The notes under the pieces: model-generated | Told to the model about the DNA's origin: nothing | Databases searched by the model: none | What the model saw: the letters and a program-made list of their open reading frames with translations, nothing else | Made by a program: the position numbers and the translations under genes | Shown: positions 1 through 12,900 of the stretch, piece after piece | Layout: every line of letters begins with the position of its first letter | How positions within the stretch are numbered: position 1 is the first letter of the stretch | From: Dasyornis broadbenti | Taxonomy: Eukaryota > Chordata > Aves > Passeriformes > Dasyornithidae | Direction of reading: 5' to 3' | DNA length: 64,000 nucleotides | NCBI GenBank assembly: GCA_013397935.1 | Contig: VZRN01001305.1 | Location: forward strand, 3,905,562 to 3,969,561

Positions 1-395
1 TGCGACCCCCGCAGCAGCTGGGCGGTGCGAGGCCAGGCGTGCGGCGGCAGCGAGTGGGCTGCTGGCACTGCCCGTACCGGTGGTGATAGAGAGGAGCCTG
101 GGCCGGCGTTCCCAGGGCCATGAGGGGTGCCCGCTATTGCCCCGCTCCCCCGTGTCGCACGTGCCCGGTTAAGGCGAGCCCGGGCTCCCACGGCAGGGAG
201 CGGGGAGCGCGCTCGGTGCCGCGCCGGCCGCTCCCGCCCAGCGCCGCGCTCCCCCCCAGGCATTTTCCCGTCCTTCCTGGGAAAAAGACGCAAGGGACAC
301 TGAATCTGGAGGTTAGCTGTCAGCGGGAGCAATTTCCCTCCATTGGCGACCTCTTTTTTCCCCCCCCCGATTCAGCTACCTTGTGGTAGGTGCGG
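1..395. promoter_or_regulatory. CpG-island-like GC-rich segment, cut by the left edge
   Basis: The first ~270 bases are very GC-rich and hold several dozen CpG dinucleotides, for example around 22-52, 105-112 and 205-252. The rest of the window is AT-rich and nearly free of CpG. The dense part ends near 255, followed by a C-run and an inverted CCAAT pentamer (ATTGG, 342-346). Islands of this kind usually mark vertebrate promoters or first exons. GRIA2 begins in such an island in mammals, and exon 3 lies 38 kb to the right, so this could be the tail of the GRIA2 promoter and early-exon region. No GRIA2 exon 1 or 2 coding was seen in it. All three forward frames are open for some distance, but GC-rich DNA gives such open frames by chance. 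The true start lies outside the window. Confidence 0.6.
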
Positions 396-1654
396 TGGTG
401 CTGAAGAGGGGCGGCTTGGCACAGACACTGGGATAGGTGGTGCAAGAGCTCAACGCAAGAAGCTTTCAGTGCCATGTGTGAGGGTAGGAAGGTATAGGAT
501 ACATAGCTGAAGGCAAAAAAGGTCAGTGCAAGTTATCAGCCACGTAAAGCTCAGTTGTTAATCTTTACAAACTGTTTGGATAGTTCTTCCGTTCTTGGGT
601 AATGGAATGGTCAGTAGTTGTAGATGATGTTACTTGGACTGTTGGTGAAGTGTAGCAGTGTATATGGCATTCTGCAAAAATGTGTTCTTCTATTCTGTTA
701 AAAAACCCCTGAAAATAGGTTTTGTAAAACACCAGATTTTTTCCTGCTAGTACTGGAGATGAGCATAGTCTGTCTTTGAGAAAGCTAAGGTTACGTATTT
801 TTCTCCCGAGACCATCAAGTGCTTTTGATCAGCATTTGTGTGCATGTATTAGCCTTGTTGTCTTCCTTGGAGAAGATTTACAATACTCAGATGATATGTG
901 TAGGCTGTGGACTGCTGTGGTGGACTTTGAGGCTTCCAACAGAAGGGAGATGCTATCCACGTTTTGGATTTTCCTTTGTCTGAACTTTGTCCAAGGGTTC
1001 AATTTTCAAGCAGTTTGAAGAGCTCCAGATTAAGACATGAACACATACTTCTTTTTTCACCACCTCAATTACCACCGATGATTTAGTCAAGTTATCTTGT
1101 GCATTGGATTTAATTGACTAGTAAAGCATATGCTAAAAATATGTACAGTATCCCCTCGATTACCTTCCAGAAGGGTTTGATTGGAGAACAAGGAGTTCTG
1201 AACACAAATATTTGGTGTACAAGAGGTAGAATTTAGGAGCAGATTGCAGAGCACTGCATGTGCGAATGGTTAAGAAGGATCCATCTTCTTTTGTCCACTC
1301 TATGCTTGTTCTCATTTGAAATACTGAACATTCTGCAGGTTGGTTTTGTTACAGTTTTTTTGGTTGTTTTGTTTTTTTGGAGGAGGGGGTGACAATGTGT
1401 TGGTTTTTTTATTTCCGGAATAGTGTACAAAGAACTTGTGCCCAAAACCAGCACTATGAAAAAATGCAGGTGTAAAAGAAGGTCACAGAAATGTAGGATA
1501 ATATGAATCTGAAAATGCTTCAGTATTTACCCTGGTATATCCCTCCAGGAAGGTGATTGTCCTTCACAGAAATGTAGTGGCAGGCTTATACCATAGCAGA
1601 AGTGATGACCATCCTTTGCCCCAAATCAACCAGCGAAATATTTGGGCTATTAAT

Positions 1655-1835
1655 TTAAACCCCTGAGCCAGTGGTGTTTCAGGCTGCAGAAGCTGCAGCT
1701 GGTGTGGTGGAGGCAGGATGCAGCCCTGCCCGCTGGTCCCGACCTGGCACCCACAGGTGGCAGCCGACAGCACCCATGGAGCTCGGCCTGCCTCCCTTCC
1801 ACCCCTGGTAGCTTCAGGGAAACAGCACACCACTC
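1655..1835. other. GC-rich patch inside AT-rich intron-like DNA
   Basis: About 180 bases are rich in CTG, CAG and CCC, in contrast to AT-rich DNA on both sides. It reads open on the minus strand but resembles no known protein. It may be a decayed transposon piece or a small regulatory element; neither can be shown from the sequence. Confidence 0.3.
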
Positions 1836-4696
1836 CATCTGCCTTAAAAACTAACAAAAAAACAACAAGCCTACTGTAAAAATATGTAAAAGTCTTCAAA
1901 CTAATTATCAGCACTTGCTCAGGATTTGTTGATGGAGCCAGTGGTTTTTAGATGAACCGGTGTTACTGGTACTACTTTTAAATTAGGTTCCTAAACTTTG
2001 GAAATGAGGAGATAGTGGTGGTCGTGTACCCCTGAGGAATGTTCCAAGCAGTAAGACTACTCAGTCATTTAAAGGTGGCCAGAAAATGGGTGTAGCACTG
2101 GAGTGGACACTCTGTGAGTAGGTAGCCTTAACTCACGTAATGACGTGCACTTCAGTGGGAATTTCACATCAACATCAAGAGATTGTGTCATGATGTGTTG
2201 CATGACAGCAAATTGGGCCAAAATTGTACTGATTTTGACCAAGGTGGATGGGACACCTTCACATATTCTGGGAAGGGGTCAATTACATTCAAAAAGTAGC
2301 CATAAAAAATAGTCACTTTAGTTTGTTGAACTGTTGCAACTCTGCAGGGCTGTGTTGACAGGTCATTGGGAGTAGCTGTTGGAGTCTAATTGCAGTTTGA
2401 CACTTCATAAGTCAGTATCCCTAGGAGGCTTAATGGTTTTGATTGAGAGGTGGTGCACGTTTTTTTCAGAATAATGGCACAATTAAGAGCAGTGTTCACT
2501 GCCGTGACTGCTGTTGTGCCCTTCAAGAGAAATGGGATAGGCTTAGCACTGTGTGAGAATTCTTGGTTTATTCTAACAGAACCTCCTTGGTTCTGTTTGT
2601 TTGGTTTAACAGCTGGAGCAAAGGTTCAGCATTGGAGGCAATTCACAGGGCAGAACTGGAACATACCCAAACCACTGGACTTCATTGTCCTTCAGCACAG
2701 TGTAATTGAGTGTAGTCTAACTGGAGGAGTGCTGTCCATCAGCGATAACAGATTTTATAAAAGTTCTTAATTCTGTCAAAACAGAAAAGGGGGAAACTGT
2801 TAAAGATGACATAATTTCCTTTAAAATCTGCCTACCCAGCAACTTCAGGGGTAGTTGTATTGTGTATTCACATATTTTAGCACTGAAAGGATATTGGAGT
2901 CACTTACAGAGATGTTTCCTATGGAGTACTATAAAACTGCCATAACGGTAACAAGTTTTTCATACAGTAGTTTGAGCAGACGTAATATATGTACAATCTT
3001 AGATGTTTAATCCTGCTGGCTGAAGAGCCAGTGTTGAGCTTTTCTGTCTTAAATCAAGTCTCACAGCTCTGCAGGGATCACTGCACCATGACATTGTGAC
3101 AAGGGGATGCTGATTCATGCATAAACCTTAGGTCCTTTCATTATATCTTCAACCAGCAGCTTTGAAAACCTATGACTATCTGGCATGTTGCAACTTGAGA
3201 GTCATGGCAAAGGTTTCCCCAACCATTTTGGAATATAATGCTATAGCTTTCATTCTAATAGAAATAGTATTGAGCCTATTGCTGGCAAAAGGCTTCAAGA
3301 ATAAACCAAAAAAAAAAAAAATCCTTTAATGGAAAGGATGGAAAAAATTTAGATATGTTTATTTGAATTAAAATTACTGTGGACCAAACCTAAATGTATT
3401 TCACAATAAATTATTAGAACAGATTTTAAGGAAAGGAGGGATTTATTACCTGCTTATGTTTCAATTCATTTGTATTCCTGGTTATTCTCATTTCTTCTTC
3501 ACTATAAAACATTTCTCAGGCTCAGTGAGCAGACGTGAAATAGGTTCTGTGCCTCCTTGTAATTAAAATGGTCAGGATCAGATGGGTTTCTGCAGTAAAA
3601 TGATAGAGTAAAACCATGATATAGCCTACAGTGAGAACTCCGGTAATTTTTCTTCTCTCAAAACATTCCTCCTCTCAAAATTGATCTCTGTTGCAAACTT
3701 TACACATTCTTCTACTCCTGAGAGTTACTCATAAAAAAACCTAGTGTATTTATTGTGTGACAGTGCTGTCCCTACAGTGCATCTTTGTGCCTGGCTCACA
3801 GACCATTTTCACACAGCTGTGATCCAGAACGTGGGCAGATACAGAAACAACAGTTTTCTCTTGCCTGCTTGACTTTTCAAATTCTTATTATGTGATTATT
3901 GCATTAATTTTGTGCATAATATCTGAGATAATTTACCATGCAGTTTTGAATACAGTATGAATATATATTTTACTCTTAGAAATATGAAAGTGAGTTATGT
4001 TTAACAGTAGTTTGTGAGTAGTATGGCAGTCAAGCCTTAAATATGCCAATCAAGCTTGTTAATAAACCAATAATATCAGTCCATCTCTTCAATAAATTCA
4101 TGTGTTTATATGTGATTTTATTCATATATAATATATGGAAGTACAGTAAGTTTTTCCTATTTGTGCTTATGAAAGTTTTAATTTGCACTGACGTCAGTAG
4201 GTGTGATTGACTGCACATAGTTGGGCATGTACTTAATTCCTTGTGCACGTATGATTTTCTTTACTACATATCCTGTGTGTGTTATGCACCCAAATTAAGC
4301 ACCACTGCACTAGGTGATGCTGTTACTGCTGATTTCATTAGTTCTTCTTTTTTCAAGCTTCTCATCATTAGAATATTTTTGAGAATTAAGGCATATTTAA
4401 CAGATAAATTCTTCCTTTTGAACAGTTGATATTTACTAGGGAAGTATATAATAGCTGGGAGCATATTAGTTTGAAAATACATTAAATAGGTAAAGACTGT
4501 TCTATTATCAATATTTTGAAAATTCAGATAGCATGATTTGTCAGGCATCTTCTGTGAAAACGATTAACTTGTTAAAAACTGTTTTCTTAAGGAAAATATA
4601 ATTTTAAATAAATCAATATTAAATTAAAGTTCTATATGTTGATAAGCCTAATTTTTAGGAAACTAAAAAGAGGACATAACCCACAATAAACATTAA

Positions 4697-4770
4697 TGTA
4701 TATATGTACATATATAGATAGACATGTATGTGTGTATACACATGTATGTATAAATGTACACACATATGTC
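4697..4770. repeat. Alternating purine-pyrimidine tract (TG/TA/CA)
   Basis: About 75 bases consist almost wholly of TG, TA and CA steps and include a 12-base self-complementary core, TGTGTATACACA, at 4731-4742. It looks like a decayed dinucleotide microsatellite. Such tracts can form cruciforms or Z-like DNA in vitro, but nothing here shows a function. Confidence 0.6.
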
Positions 4771-5834
4771 CTTAACAGAGTGAACAGTAGTTTATTTTGA
4801 ATGTCAAATAAATAAAAAGCAGGATATTGGTTAAACTCTACAATCCATTTTCTGAAGAGGATTATCTCAGAGCACTTAACTAGTAAGCTAATTTTTCCGT
4901 CTCAGTCATGTTCTCATGCCTGTGAACCAGGTGCATGAATTAATGATTTTTTTTTTATTGAAGGCTCATGCCCATATTCTGGAAACAACGTCACAACAAC
5001 TCAAGCCAAGGAATGTCAGGTCAGAATGAAAATAACACTGAAAGATACCCGAGTAGGTAAAAAATGCAGTTGTATAGATCAAATTCTCTCTATATGTTTA
5101 TGTGAATGGGTTTTTTAACTGACAGTTAATTAGAACTTTTATCTCTGAAATGAATAAGATTTGTCCCATTATTTTTTTAACTGATCATTACATTTATCAG
5201 AACATGAATACATTGGCATCTGCTTTTAGAAGACTGTGGACAAGGAATTATTTCCTTTTGCCAAATGGGTTTCTGAAAAGGTATAAGGCAGAAGTCTGCA
5301 TGTTTTTATAAAAAACATATCAGTTTGTGGGGCATCATTATTATTTTGTCTTGAAATCTTAATATTTTCCTTTGGTAAATTCATAAAAAGAATTTGCATT
5401 GACTGCAAGTACATATTAAGTGTAACCTTGTTAAAACTGAAAAAGAGCTTTTATTTAAATTAGTAAATAATTTCAATAATGAATTCTGTATGCATAAGCA
5501 GTAAGGAGTAAATAAAATCATCAGATAAACATAGCGAAGGCATACTGTGAACCAGCTCAACGGTAAGAACTGCATGCAGGTTTTAAATAACCACATGTTG
5601 AACAGATTCATACTGAACCTTCTAAAATCAATAACTGTGCTTAAAACACAGCTATTGTATTTATTTGGGTGCACTGACGGAGTGGTATAGGTGCCATTTG
5701 AAATACTCTTTATTTTTCTTTGTCTATCTGTATATAGAACCACCACAGAACAATTTTTACTTTCTAATGCAGCACTGCTGTGCCCCCTTGTTTAACAATT
5801 ACTCCACCACAGATCTTTGATCATTTTTTTCTTC

Positions 5835-5852
5835 TTTTTTTTTTTTTTTTTT
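5835..5852. repeat. Poly(T) run
   Basis: An 18-base run of T. No gene-like sequence lies beside it on the minus strand, so it is not the tail of a visible retrocopy. Confidence 0.85.
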
Positions 5853-8578
5853 AATGTTTTAAGAAAGGTTCTCAAATCAGTCAGTTTATGAGGAGTTTAC
5901 CTTTCCCCCCCCGCAAAGTCCCCATTTTGGAAATGAATAATAGAGAGTAAACATTCCTGTCCTGAATCTGATTTAATGTACAGATACCTAATGCATTTTC
6001 CAATGGCTAGTCACTTTATGAAAGTGTAAAAAGAATTTTTCAAGACAGAGATATTCACTTTGATTCCACAGCAAGGTGTGGTTCAGCTCCAGCTATTACT
6101 ATCTCCCAGCACCTGCTCCCAAATCTGACTCAGAGAAATTAACAGGATTTTTAGAGAGTTGAAATGTTGCATGCAGTTCAACTAAAGGTGACAGACTCAA
6201 GCTGAGGAAATGTCTTACTTCAGCTCTAATCTGCTGTTTTATTTTACATCAGAGGAGAAATATTCAGGTCTCTGTTCATTATCTCAAATCAGTGTTGGTT
6301 GTTTTGTATATTTAGGATGCTGGCTCTGTAATTGAATTGCTAGTCACTTTAGCTAGTCCATGAATGACTTCCTGGGCTTTATTACACATGGAAATAGCAT
6401 CTTCATTACTTAACTACAGAAGATAAGTGTGTTTGCATTTCCCTGTTAACAAAAGAAAAAAAGAGTAGTTTGCCATTTGTGTTTTAAAATGGGCATATTT
6501 TTCCCCAAGGATTCTTCTAATGAACAAGAGTAGGGCAAAATTCTGTAAAACGTTACAATGGCCTGACTTCTAAATATGTAGTCATACAACTGTTAGAAGA
6601 GTTTCAAAGCTCAATAAGGAACAGGGGCTAATTCTATAAAATGTTCAAAATATGTGTATGAACATGGGCTTATTATGCTATATCACCTATTCAGTTTAAT
6701 CTCAATTTCAGGTAGTTAATATTGGAAAAAAAACATAATTGACTTGATGTCTCAATTTTTCAGGCTGCTGTAGTTAAGGCTATCATACCACTGTAATTTT
6801 TTCTCAATATAAGTGTGTTTAGAAGTTTACAAACATGACTTGGGCTGGAAAAGATGCCTCTGTTTATTACAAGTGGTGTGAACTGATTTTCTTTCACACA
6901 CTTTGAAGATTACAATCAACAGATTGTTTCTAAGCACATGGTATGATAGAAAATTCAAATAGCAATCTGCTAGGTAATGCAGAGATTTTTCTCATCATTA
7001 TACGGGTAAGACTGCTTTGAGGGCTCGTGTCAGCAACAGGGTGAGAGAGCTCAGCAGAACAGCTTTGCAGCTGCTTTGCAGCATGGAGAAAGGATTTGTT
7101 TTCTTTGGTTTTCTGCCTTTTATGAATGTCTTTGGAAGTTGTAGGACTCTGGTTTAGATCCATAAAATTAAAAGGCTAATAAGGTTTACCATCCCATGTA
7201 ATGTGGATCTAAATTATTTGAATGTGTTTCATTTCCTTGTATAAGTGTAAACTATCTCAGAACGTCTGCAAATGTATGCTGATGTGATAGACTGTACAGC
7301 TCTGAACAAGTCAGATTAATTTGTTCAATAATCTCATAAATCTTTGAAATTTATGTTATTGAGGGTTAGCTTTCTCAAAATGTTTCTTCCTAATACTAGT
7401 TATGAGTTGTTCTTGACAAAATGTCTTCCAAGCCAAAATGCTGATTTATATTTTTTTTTCCTCTCTATGAATGTAGCAAATTCCATTACACTGTACTGTT
7501 ACAGTCTCAGAGGTGGTTTTTTGTATAGATGTGAGTTCTGGCAAGCAGCAAAATGTTCCTGTGTGACTGTACCTTAGGCAGAGATCTCCTGATATTTGAG
7601 AGTTTATTCCAGGTGTAATATTTGTAAAGCAGGGTAAATAATTTTCATGGCTAGTGCATAGCAGGCACATGCTAAAATAAACTACAGCAATCCTGTTTAC
7701 AGCATAAGCAGAATTGATCCATGTTGGAATTACAGTGAGTGGTGAGGAGAGTCATACAGAGTGTAACTTAGTTATTTTATTTGTCTTGTCCATGTCAGGC
7801 AGAAGACCAGAATTTTAACCCTTAGTCTTTCATTTTCAAGTTGAATGCCCTTAGTCCTGGGCCTTTTTTGTTTTGATGTCAGAATCTCTCTCTTACTCTT
7901 CATTTTTCCTGCCTCAATTCATTTTTGGTTTAAAAAACCTTAATAATCCTACATTTTGCCTGATAAAGTAAAGAGGAAAGTAACTGAGATTTTGGAAGCA
8001 GGAAGACAATTTCTTGCCCTTTGTTGTTATGGTAAAGCATAGAAGGGAAAAAAAAACTTGTTAGAAAAATTCAGTTACATTAATTTAAACAATTGCTCAA
8101 CCAACAAATACTAATGGGCCAGATTTATACACAGCTTTAAACTTTTAAAGCCTTTTTAACTGGACAGTTGGAAATATAATCATATAATTTTATTATATTG
8201 AAAGATTAGATGGATTTGAGGGATCAGGAAGATGAGAATATGAGTCTCTATATATTATATATTGCAGTATAAGTGTGATATTAATTTCACTCACAGCCTT
8301 GCATCTGTTCCATGTGAAGGTGCTTTTATTTGGTGAGAGTGGAACATGCTGAAATCCTGTAAAGTTCTGATTGAAAAGTCATTCAGTCCTTTTACGGACT
8401 AGTTGGATTTGTTGATGTATTCAGCAACCTGATCCTGTGGTCTGGAGTCCAGACCAATTAGACTAGGCTGTTTTCAGTCAACCAAATAAGTGGTCAAGCT
8501 TCTGCTGATGGTAGTAGGAACACAATGAGATAAAAAAATTATATTAGTTATATTTTCTGTATAAATGTGGAAAATGGA

Positions 8579-8659
8579 TTTGGGGTTTTTTTGGGTTTTT
8601 GATAGTTGTTTTATTTTTTGGGGTTTTTTTTTTGTTTTTGTTGTTGTTGTTGTTGTTTT
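8579..8659. repeat. T/G-rich tract with (GTT)n
   Basis: The + strand here is nearly pure T and G, with G-runs of 3-4 separated by T-runs, and ends in a GTT triplet repeat (about 8640-8659). The G-runs are too few and too widely spaced for a convincing G-quadruplex. Similar T/G tracts recur near 1341, 26927 and 41124. Confidence 0.75.
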
Positions 8660-9331
8660 ATGGAAAGAGGCAGGGATTTTACAATTCCTAAAAAGGGCAG
8701 TAGTGTCTGAGCACCTATATGACCAATGCAATATTGTTTCCAAACTTCCTGCTACATGCTCATATAAGACCCCATGTTTGCTTGTTTGACTGGGGGATTT
8801 TGTGTATTTTACACCTTTCTCAAGTTATTTGTAAGGTTTCAGTATGGAAATCTTAGAAAAATTATTAGACCATTTCAAATCAGTGTAAATATGTAAATAG
8901 AACTGCTAGCTAAAAATGGAAGAGTTTGGCCTGTGCTTGTGTAGGTGAAGGGAGAAAACATAATGCTTACTCCTCTCCTTTTATTGCATTTGATCTTGGA
9001 TGTTTTTGTTTAATGAAATCTTTGCATAAACTTGAATTTTTAATTTTCTTTTTACTCCTTTTACTTGTAGTAAAATGTATTTTAGCTTGACTTTATAAAA
9101 CTGAGTAGTATGCTCCCACTATAGAAGTAAGCAAGGATCTGTGGGTTGCTAATACTGATTTGGTTAGCAAGTGGAACACTTAATGTTTCTTTGAGCTTAT
9201 TTCTTTACTTCTATTTCAATATGATTCAACCAGAATATGTTCTTCAAGGTCTCAATTTGTGGAGGCACTTTAGGTTCACTTGGAGTTATTATACCTGAAG
9301 ACCCAGTTTGTGATATTCACCTTACCTTGTG

Positions 9332-9959
9332 TCACCTCCAAGGGCAGCTCCAGAAAATGTGAGTGTCCTTAAAGTTCTGTGGCACATCTGGCAGCCTATG
9401 AAGGCCCTTCAGGTACTCCATTGTCTTAAATGGTGCTTGGAACATATACTTTGTAGCTTCAATAATTTCCCGAGTTTCATGAGAAAAGAGCAAGTCTTTA
9501 AACACCCTAATGACATTTAGTAACTCTGACATTTTTGTAAGTACTGTTGCAATTCGTTGGTTTTTGTAGTGGAAAACATGGATCATTCTAAGTTGTGACT
9601 TAGACGCGCCAGATAAATACAAGTTCAAGGATGGTATATGCCTGTTCCATCACACTGAAGAACCTCCAGCATTACTACATTTAGTTTTCTTCTTCTAGGG
9701 ATGCAAAAAAACCCCCAAAACCTCGAAGATTTTTGTTTGCCTTTCTGTATGGAAGTATTTCTGGCTTCCTTTTGAACCTCTGAATATAGTGGTTGTGTCT
9801 CCTAACATTACCTTCCATTTTGTGGTACACAGAATCCTGATTTCTTGTGCCAGTGTGTGTGGCTTTATCTTGTATTCCAGGAACTTTCATTACATATTTG
9901 CAGTGTGTCATTGTTACATGACATCTTGAGATAGGTATGTTGTGATACATAGAAGCCAT
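9332..9959 (-). pseudogene. Two adjacent minus-strand open frames of unknown nature (possible old retrocopy)
   Basis: Reading leftward, a 92-codon frame (9959 to 9681) is followed after 52 bases by a 98-codon frame (9628 to 9332). The second has a natural-looking amino-acid mix, with stretches such as MSELLNVIRVFKDLL and KYMFQAPFKTMEYLKG that could form amphipathic helices. A donor-like AAG|GTAAGG sits just past its stop, at about 9322. I do not recognise a family. There is no visible promoter, poly(A) tail or target duplication. Chance open frames in intron DNA are the main alternative, and I favour that slightly. Confidence 0.15.
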
Positions 9960-12900
9960 TTTATAAACTAAATATCAAATGCCTTAAAAACCAAACTTAT
10001 TAAGAAAAATATTCACTTGCCTTGTTCCTCTCCATATTGGTGATAAATTCAACAATGTAGGTTTAATTCTGAAGTTTCTTTATTTCTTATATGGTTTGTT
10101 TGGTGGGGGTTTTCCTTCTTCTGTCCTCATAGTGCTTAAAACAGTTCTTCAAAACGAGTGTTGCTACTACTGGATTATTAAAAGACTATGAAAATAATTG
10201 TGCTAATTATTTACTGTGACACATTGGTGGTTTCAGAGCAAGAAATTTGTGCCTTTAAAATTGTCTTATTTACTAAATGTCCTTTGAAATTTGCTGAGGA
10301 AGCTAGCAATGTTCACATGGTTAACCTAGTCATATCACTACACATTGCTTAGCAACTTTTGTGCACTGCAATTGAATTGTATTTGCTTTTGATCTAAATT
10401 TTTTTCGTCTTCAAGAATAATTCTGATACTTTTTCTGTAGGGTTTTTTTGTTTTCCTCCTTTCATTTTTGCCAGACAGCTAAATGTACTAAAAGTAGGTC
10501 TTTCAGGAGCCCTACTCCCCTCTACTTTGTCTTCTGGTTTCAAGACTCGATTTTAAGAAATCCTTGTTCAGTGACTGATTCTACTTAGGATACAGATCCT
10601 TTGGGTGATAGATATAAAGTGGGATTTTTGTTTGCATGTTTGGTTGGCATTCTGAATCCTTCAAGTACTGGAACTCAAAACATCTCATTACAAAGCAGTT
10701 TCCAAGTGTATGACAGACCAAAGGAGACACTGTGTAACTTGAGAAGCCAGGAAGAGGTGTGCCTGACTGTTGATGTGCTGGACGAGAGTTTTGACCAAAA
10801 AAATCTCATACAGTTGAGATTTGTCCTACACATCCTTCCAAACTTTTAAGATGGGCCAGATGTGCACATTTCAATTAATGTTGGTTCTGGTGTTTCTGGG
10901 AATTTCTCATTCTGTAGTCCTTGGTGGCTTTATATACTTTTTATGAGTCCTTACTAGCTGTGGTGAATCTCCAGTTCTCTTCCATACAGTAGGCCAATAC
11001 TGACCAGTTCCCAATGTGGTTTGGAAACTATGGATGGTAACTCTGCCATGGTACACATGTCAAACTGGGAACATTCAAGAGTCCAGATATGGGTCAAAAA
11101 TGGAAGCATCTGCATTACCCAGACTCAGGGGTGAGAATGAGGTGCCTCACAATGAAATTGGCAACAGCACCTAATGGAACAGACATCAAGTCAGCCTAAG
11201 TGACAGAAAGCTCCTATTTAGAAGCCTCCAACTGAAACAGTCAAACTAAAACTGCTGCTCTCCCTACTTGGGTGACCGATGGGAGCTCTGAGGCAAAGGA
11301 AGTGGAATTACTGGCCAGAGCTATTACTTTCTGAGCTATAATGGGTTAAAGCACTCTGGTTATAGTGGTGCTTTAGGTGCTGTGCCGATCTGCCACCTCT
11401 CAGCTGGAGCAGCCCAATGGTATAGAAACAAATGAGAGAGTGTGGGAGCTCAGAGCATGGGAGAGAAGAGGAGCTGACTTTTTGCCTTTGGAACAAGTTT
11501 GTGCTGGGGTGAGGAGGGTGTTTTTAAACACATGAAAAGAGAAGCAGTTATGCCGTCAGGTCTCCCTTTCTCTGGGATGTACTAACTTTAGGGTTTCTCA
11601 TTAGATTGAAGTGCTTCATCTTAATTGGTACTACTAGACATGTAGTTTTGAACCTGATATTGTAGCAGAAAATACAGGGTTTTTCCTCCCTTAGGAGGAA
11701 TTGGCGATGTGGTTTTTTTTTTTTTTTAATTCCATATTACACTGGAGGTACAGGTGGAAAGATCTGATGGATATTTTAGGTAGCTGTTAAGGCTGTTTGG
11801 ATTTTAAGTTGCACTGGCTATGTTTAACATGGTACTTGCTATTTCCATGGGTCTGGTCACTCCATTGTTTCTAGATTACATTCAGGGTAGGGACTTTAAT
11901 CTCCAGAGGCCTGAATATGTTTAGTTCTGGCTATGTAGGTAAAGATATCTTCTTGTTCAGCTGTTAGGACAGCTACATTTATGGACACTTAAGCTAACAG
12001 GCACTAGATTTAAAGATTAGAAACCTGTTGACAGGATGTTTTCTATGATGGACATTGAATTTTAGATATGCTTTCCATGATCTGTCAGACAGTCTCTTTC
12101 ATCCAAAGTATTTGCTGAAGGAGCTTGTTGGAAAATGAGAAAAGGAATTAGTTTTAGGAATTCTATTTTCCTTTTGGTCATCCGGTAAAATAAGATTACC
12201 TTGCCTTTTTTCTGTATAACCTTTATGCAGGGAATGATTAATTAGTATCATGGTCCATTTCTATGAAGGATGAAGTAGGAGATACCAATAAAGGATTTTT
12301 TTTTCCTCCCCTTTTCTGGGTTACCGAGCACAAAGAATGGAAGTTAAATTTAGGGTAAAGTGCATAAGACAAATATGTTTCTATCACCCTTTGGAGGCAC
12401 ATAATATGTGTTCTATAGTAGGCTGATTTTTCATTTCCTGTAGAAACAGGAAGGAACATTTCAAGGAACCACATGCTTACAAACAAATGAAAGTCTTGTC
12501 AAGATCTGGATTATTTGTACATAGGATGAAAAGCAAGTGATTTAAACCTGCAAGTCTGAATAATAGCATGAATAACTGTAGTGATATGCTGTTGAATAGC
12601 GAACAAGGGCATCAAGAGATAAATGAACAGAACAGCCTTGTTCTGATGCGCCTGTACCTTTTTACAGGCAATGAAATAACAAGGATCGTGAAATATGCAG
12701 CCCTCAGGAAGAGGTTTGCTAGATTTTTCTTCAAAATCTCTGTATTCAACTGATGTAACTTGCTCTGACAGCTACTATAGGGCTGAATCCTGAAAGGTTC
12801 AGTGTACCTGAGCATGCCAGCAGTAGTTATCTAGACTTGCAAAAGGTCAGCAGCACTGCTATTCACAGGACTTGTGCTGGCCTTCCCCATGCATCTGACT

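Larger units (their letters stand above)
396..9300. other. Non-coding, AT-rich unique DNA, probably GRIA2 intron 2
   Basis: No exon, RNA gene or clear transposon was recognised. The stretch holds a GC-richer patch near 1660-1830, T/G-rich tracts near 1341-1412 and 8579-8659, an alternating TG/TA/CA tract at about 4697-4770, and T-runs near 5835-5852. Open frames are short, overlap on both strands and resemble no family I know. Assignment to intron 2 rests only on the position upstream of exon 3 on the same strand. Confidence 0.55.

Noticed and set aside
1..389. Open frames in the GC-rich left edge as a first coding exon
   Set aside because: GC-rich DNA has few stops by chance, three frames are open at once, and none resembles GluA2 residues 1-76.
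7050..7085. AACAGCTTTGCAG, similar to part of the expected GRIA2 exon 2
   Set aside because: The flanking sequence does not encode GluA2 residues in any frame; a chance match.
8579..8659. G-quadruplex in the T/G tract
   Set aside because: Only three runs of three or more G with very long loops; it does not meet the usual pattern.
10601..10849. 82-codon + strand frame with a hydrophobic start resembling a signal peptide
   Set aside because: No recognised family, no splice context or neighbouring exon, and chance frames of this size are common here.
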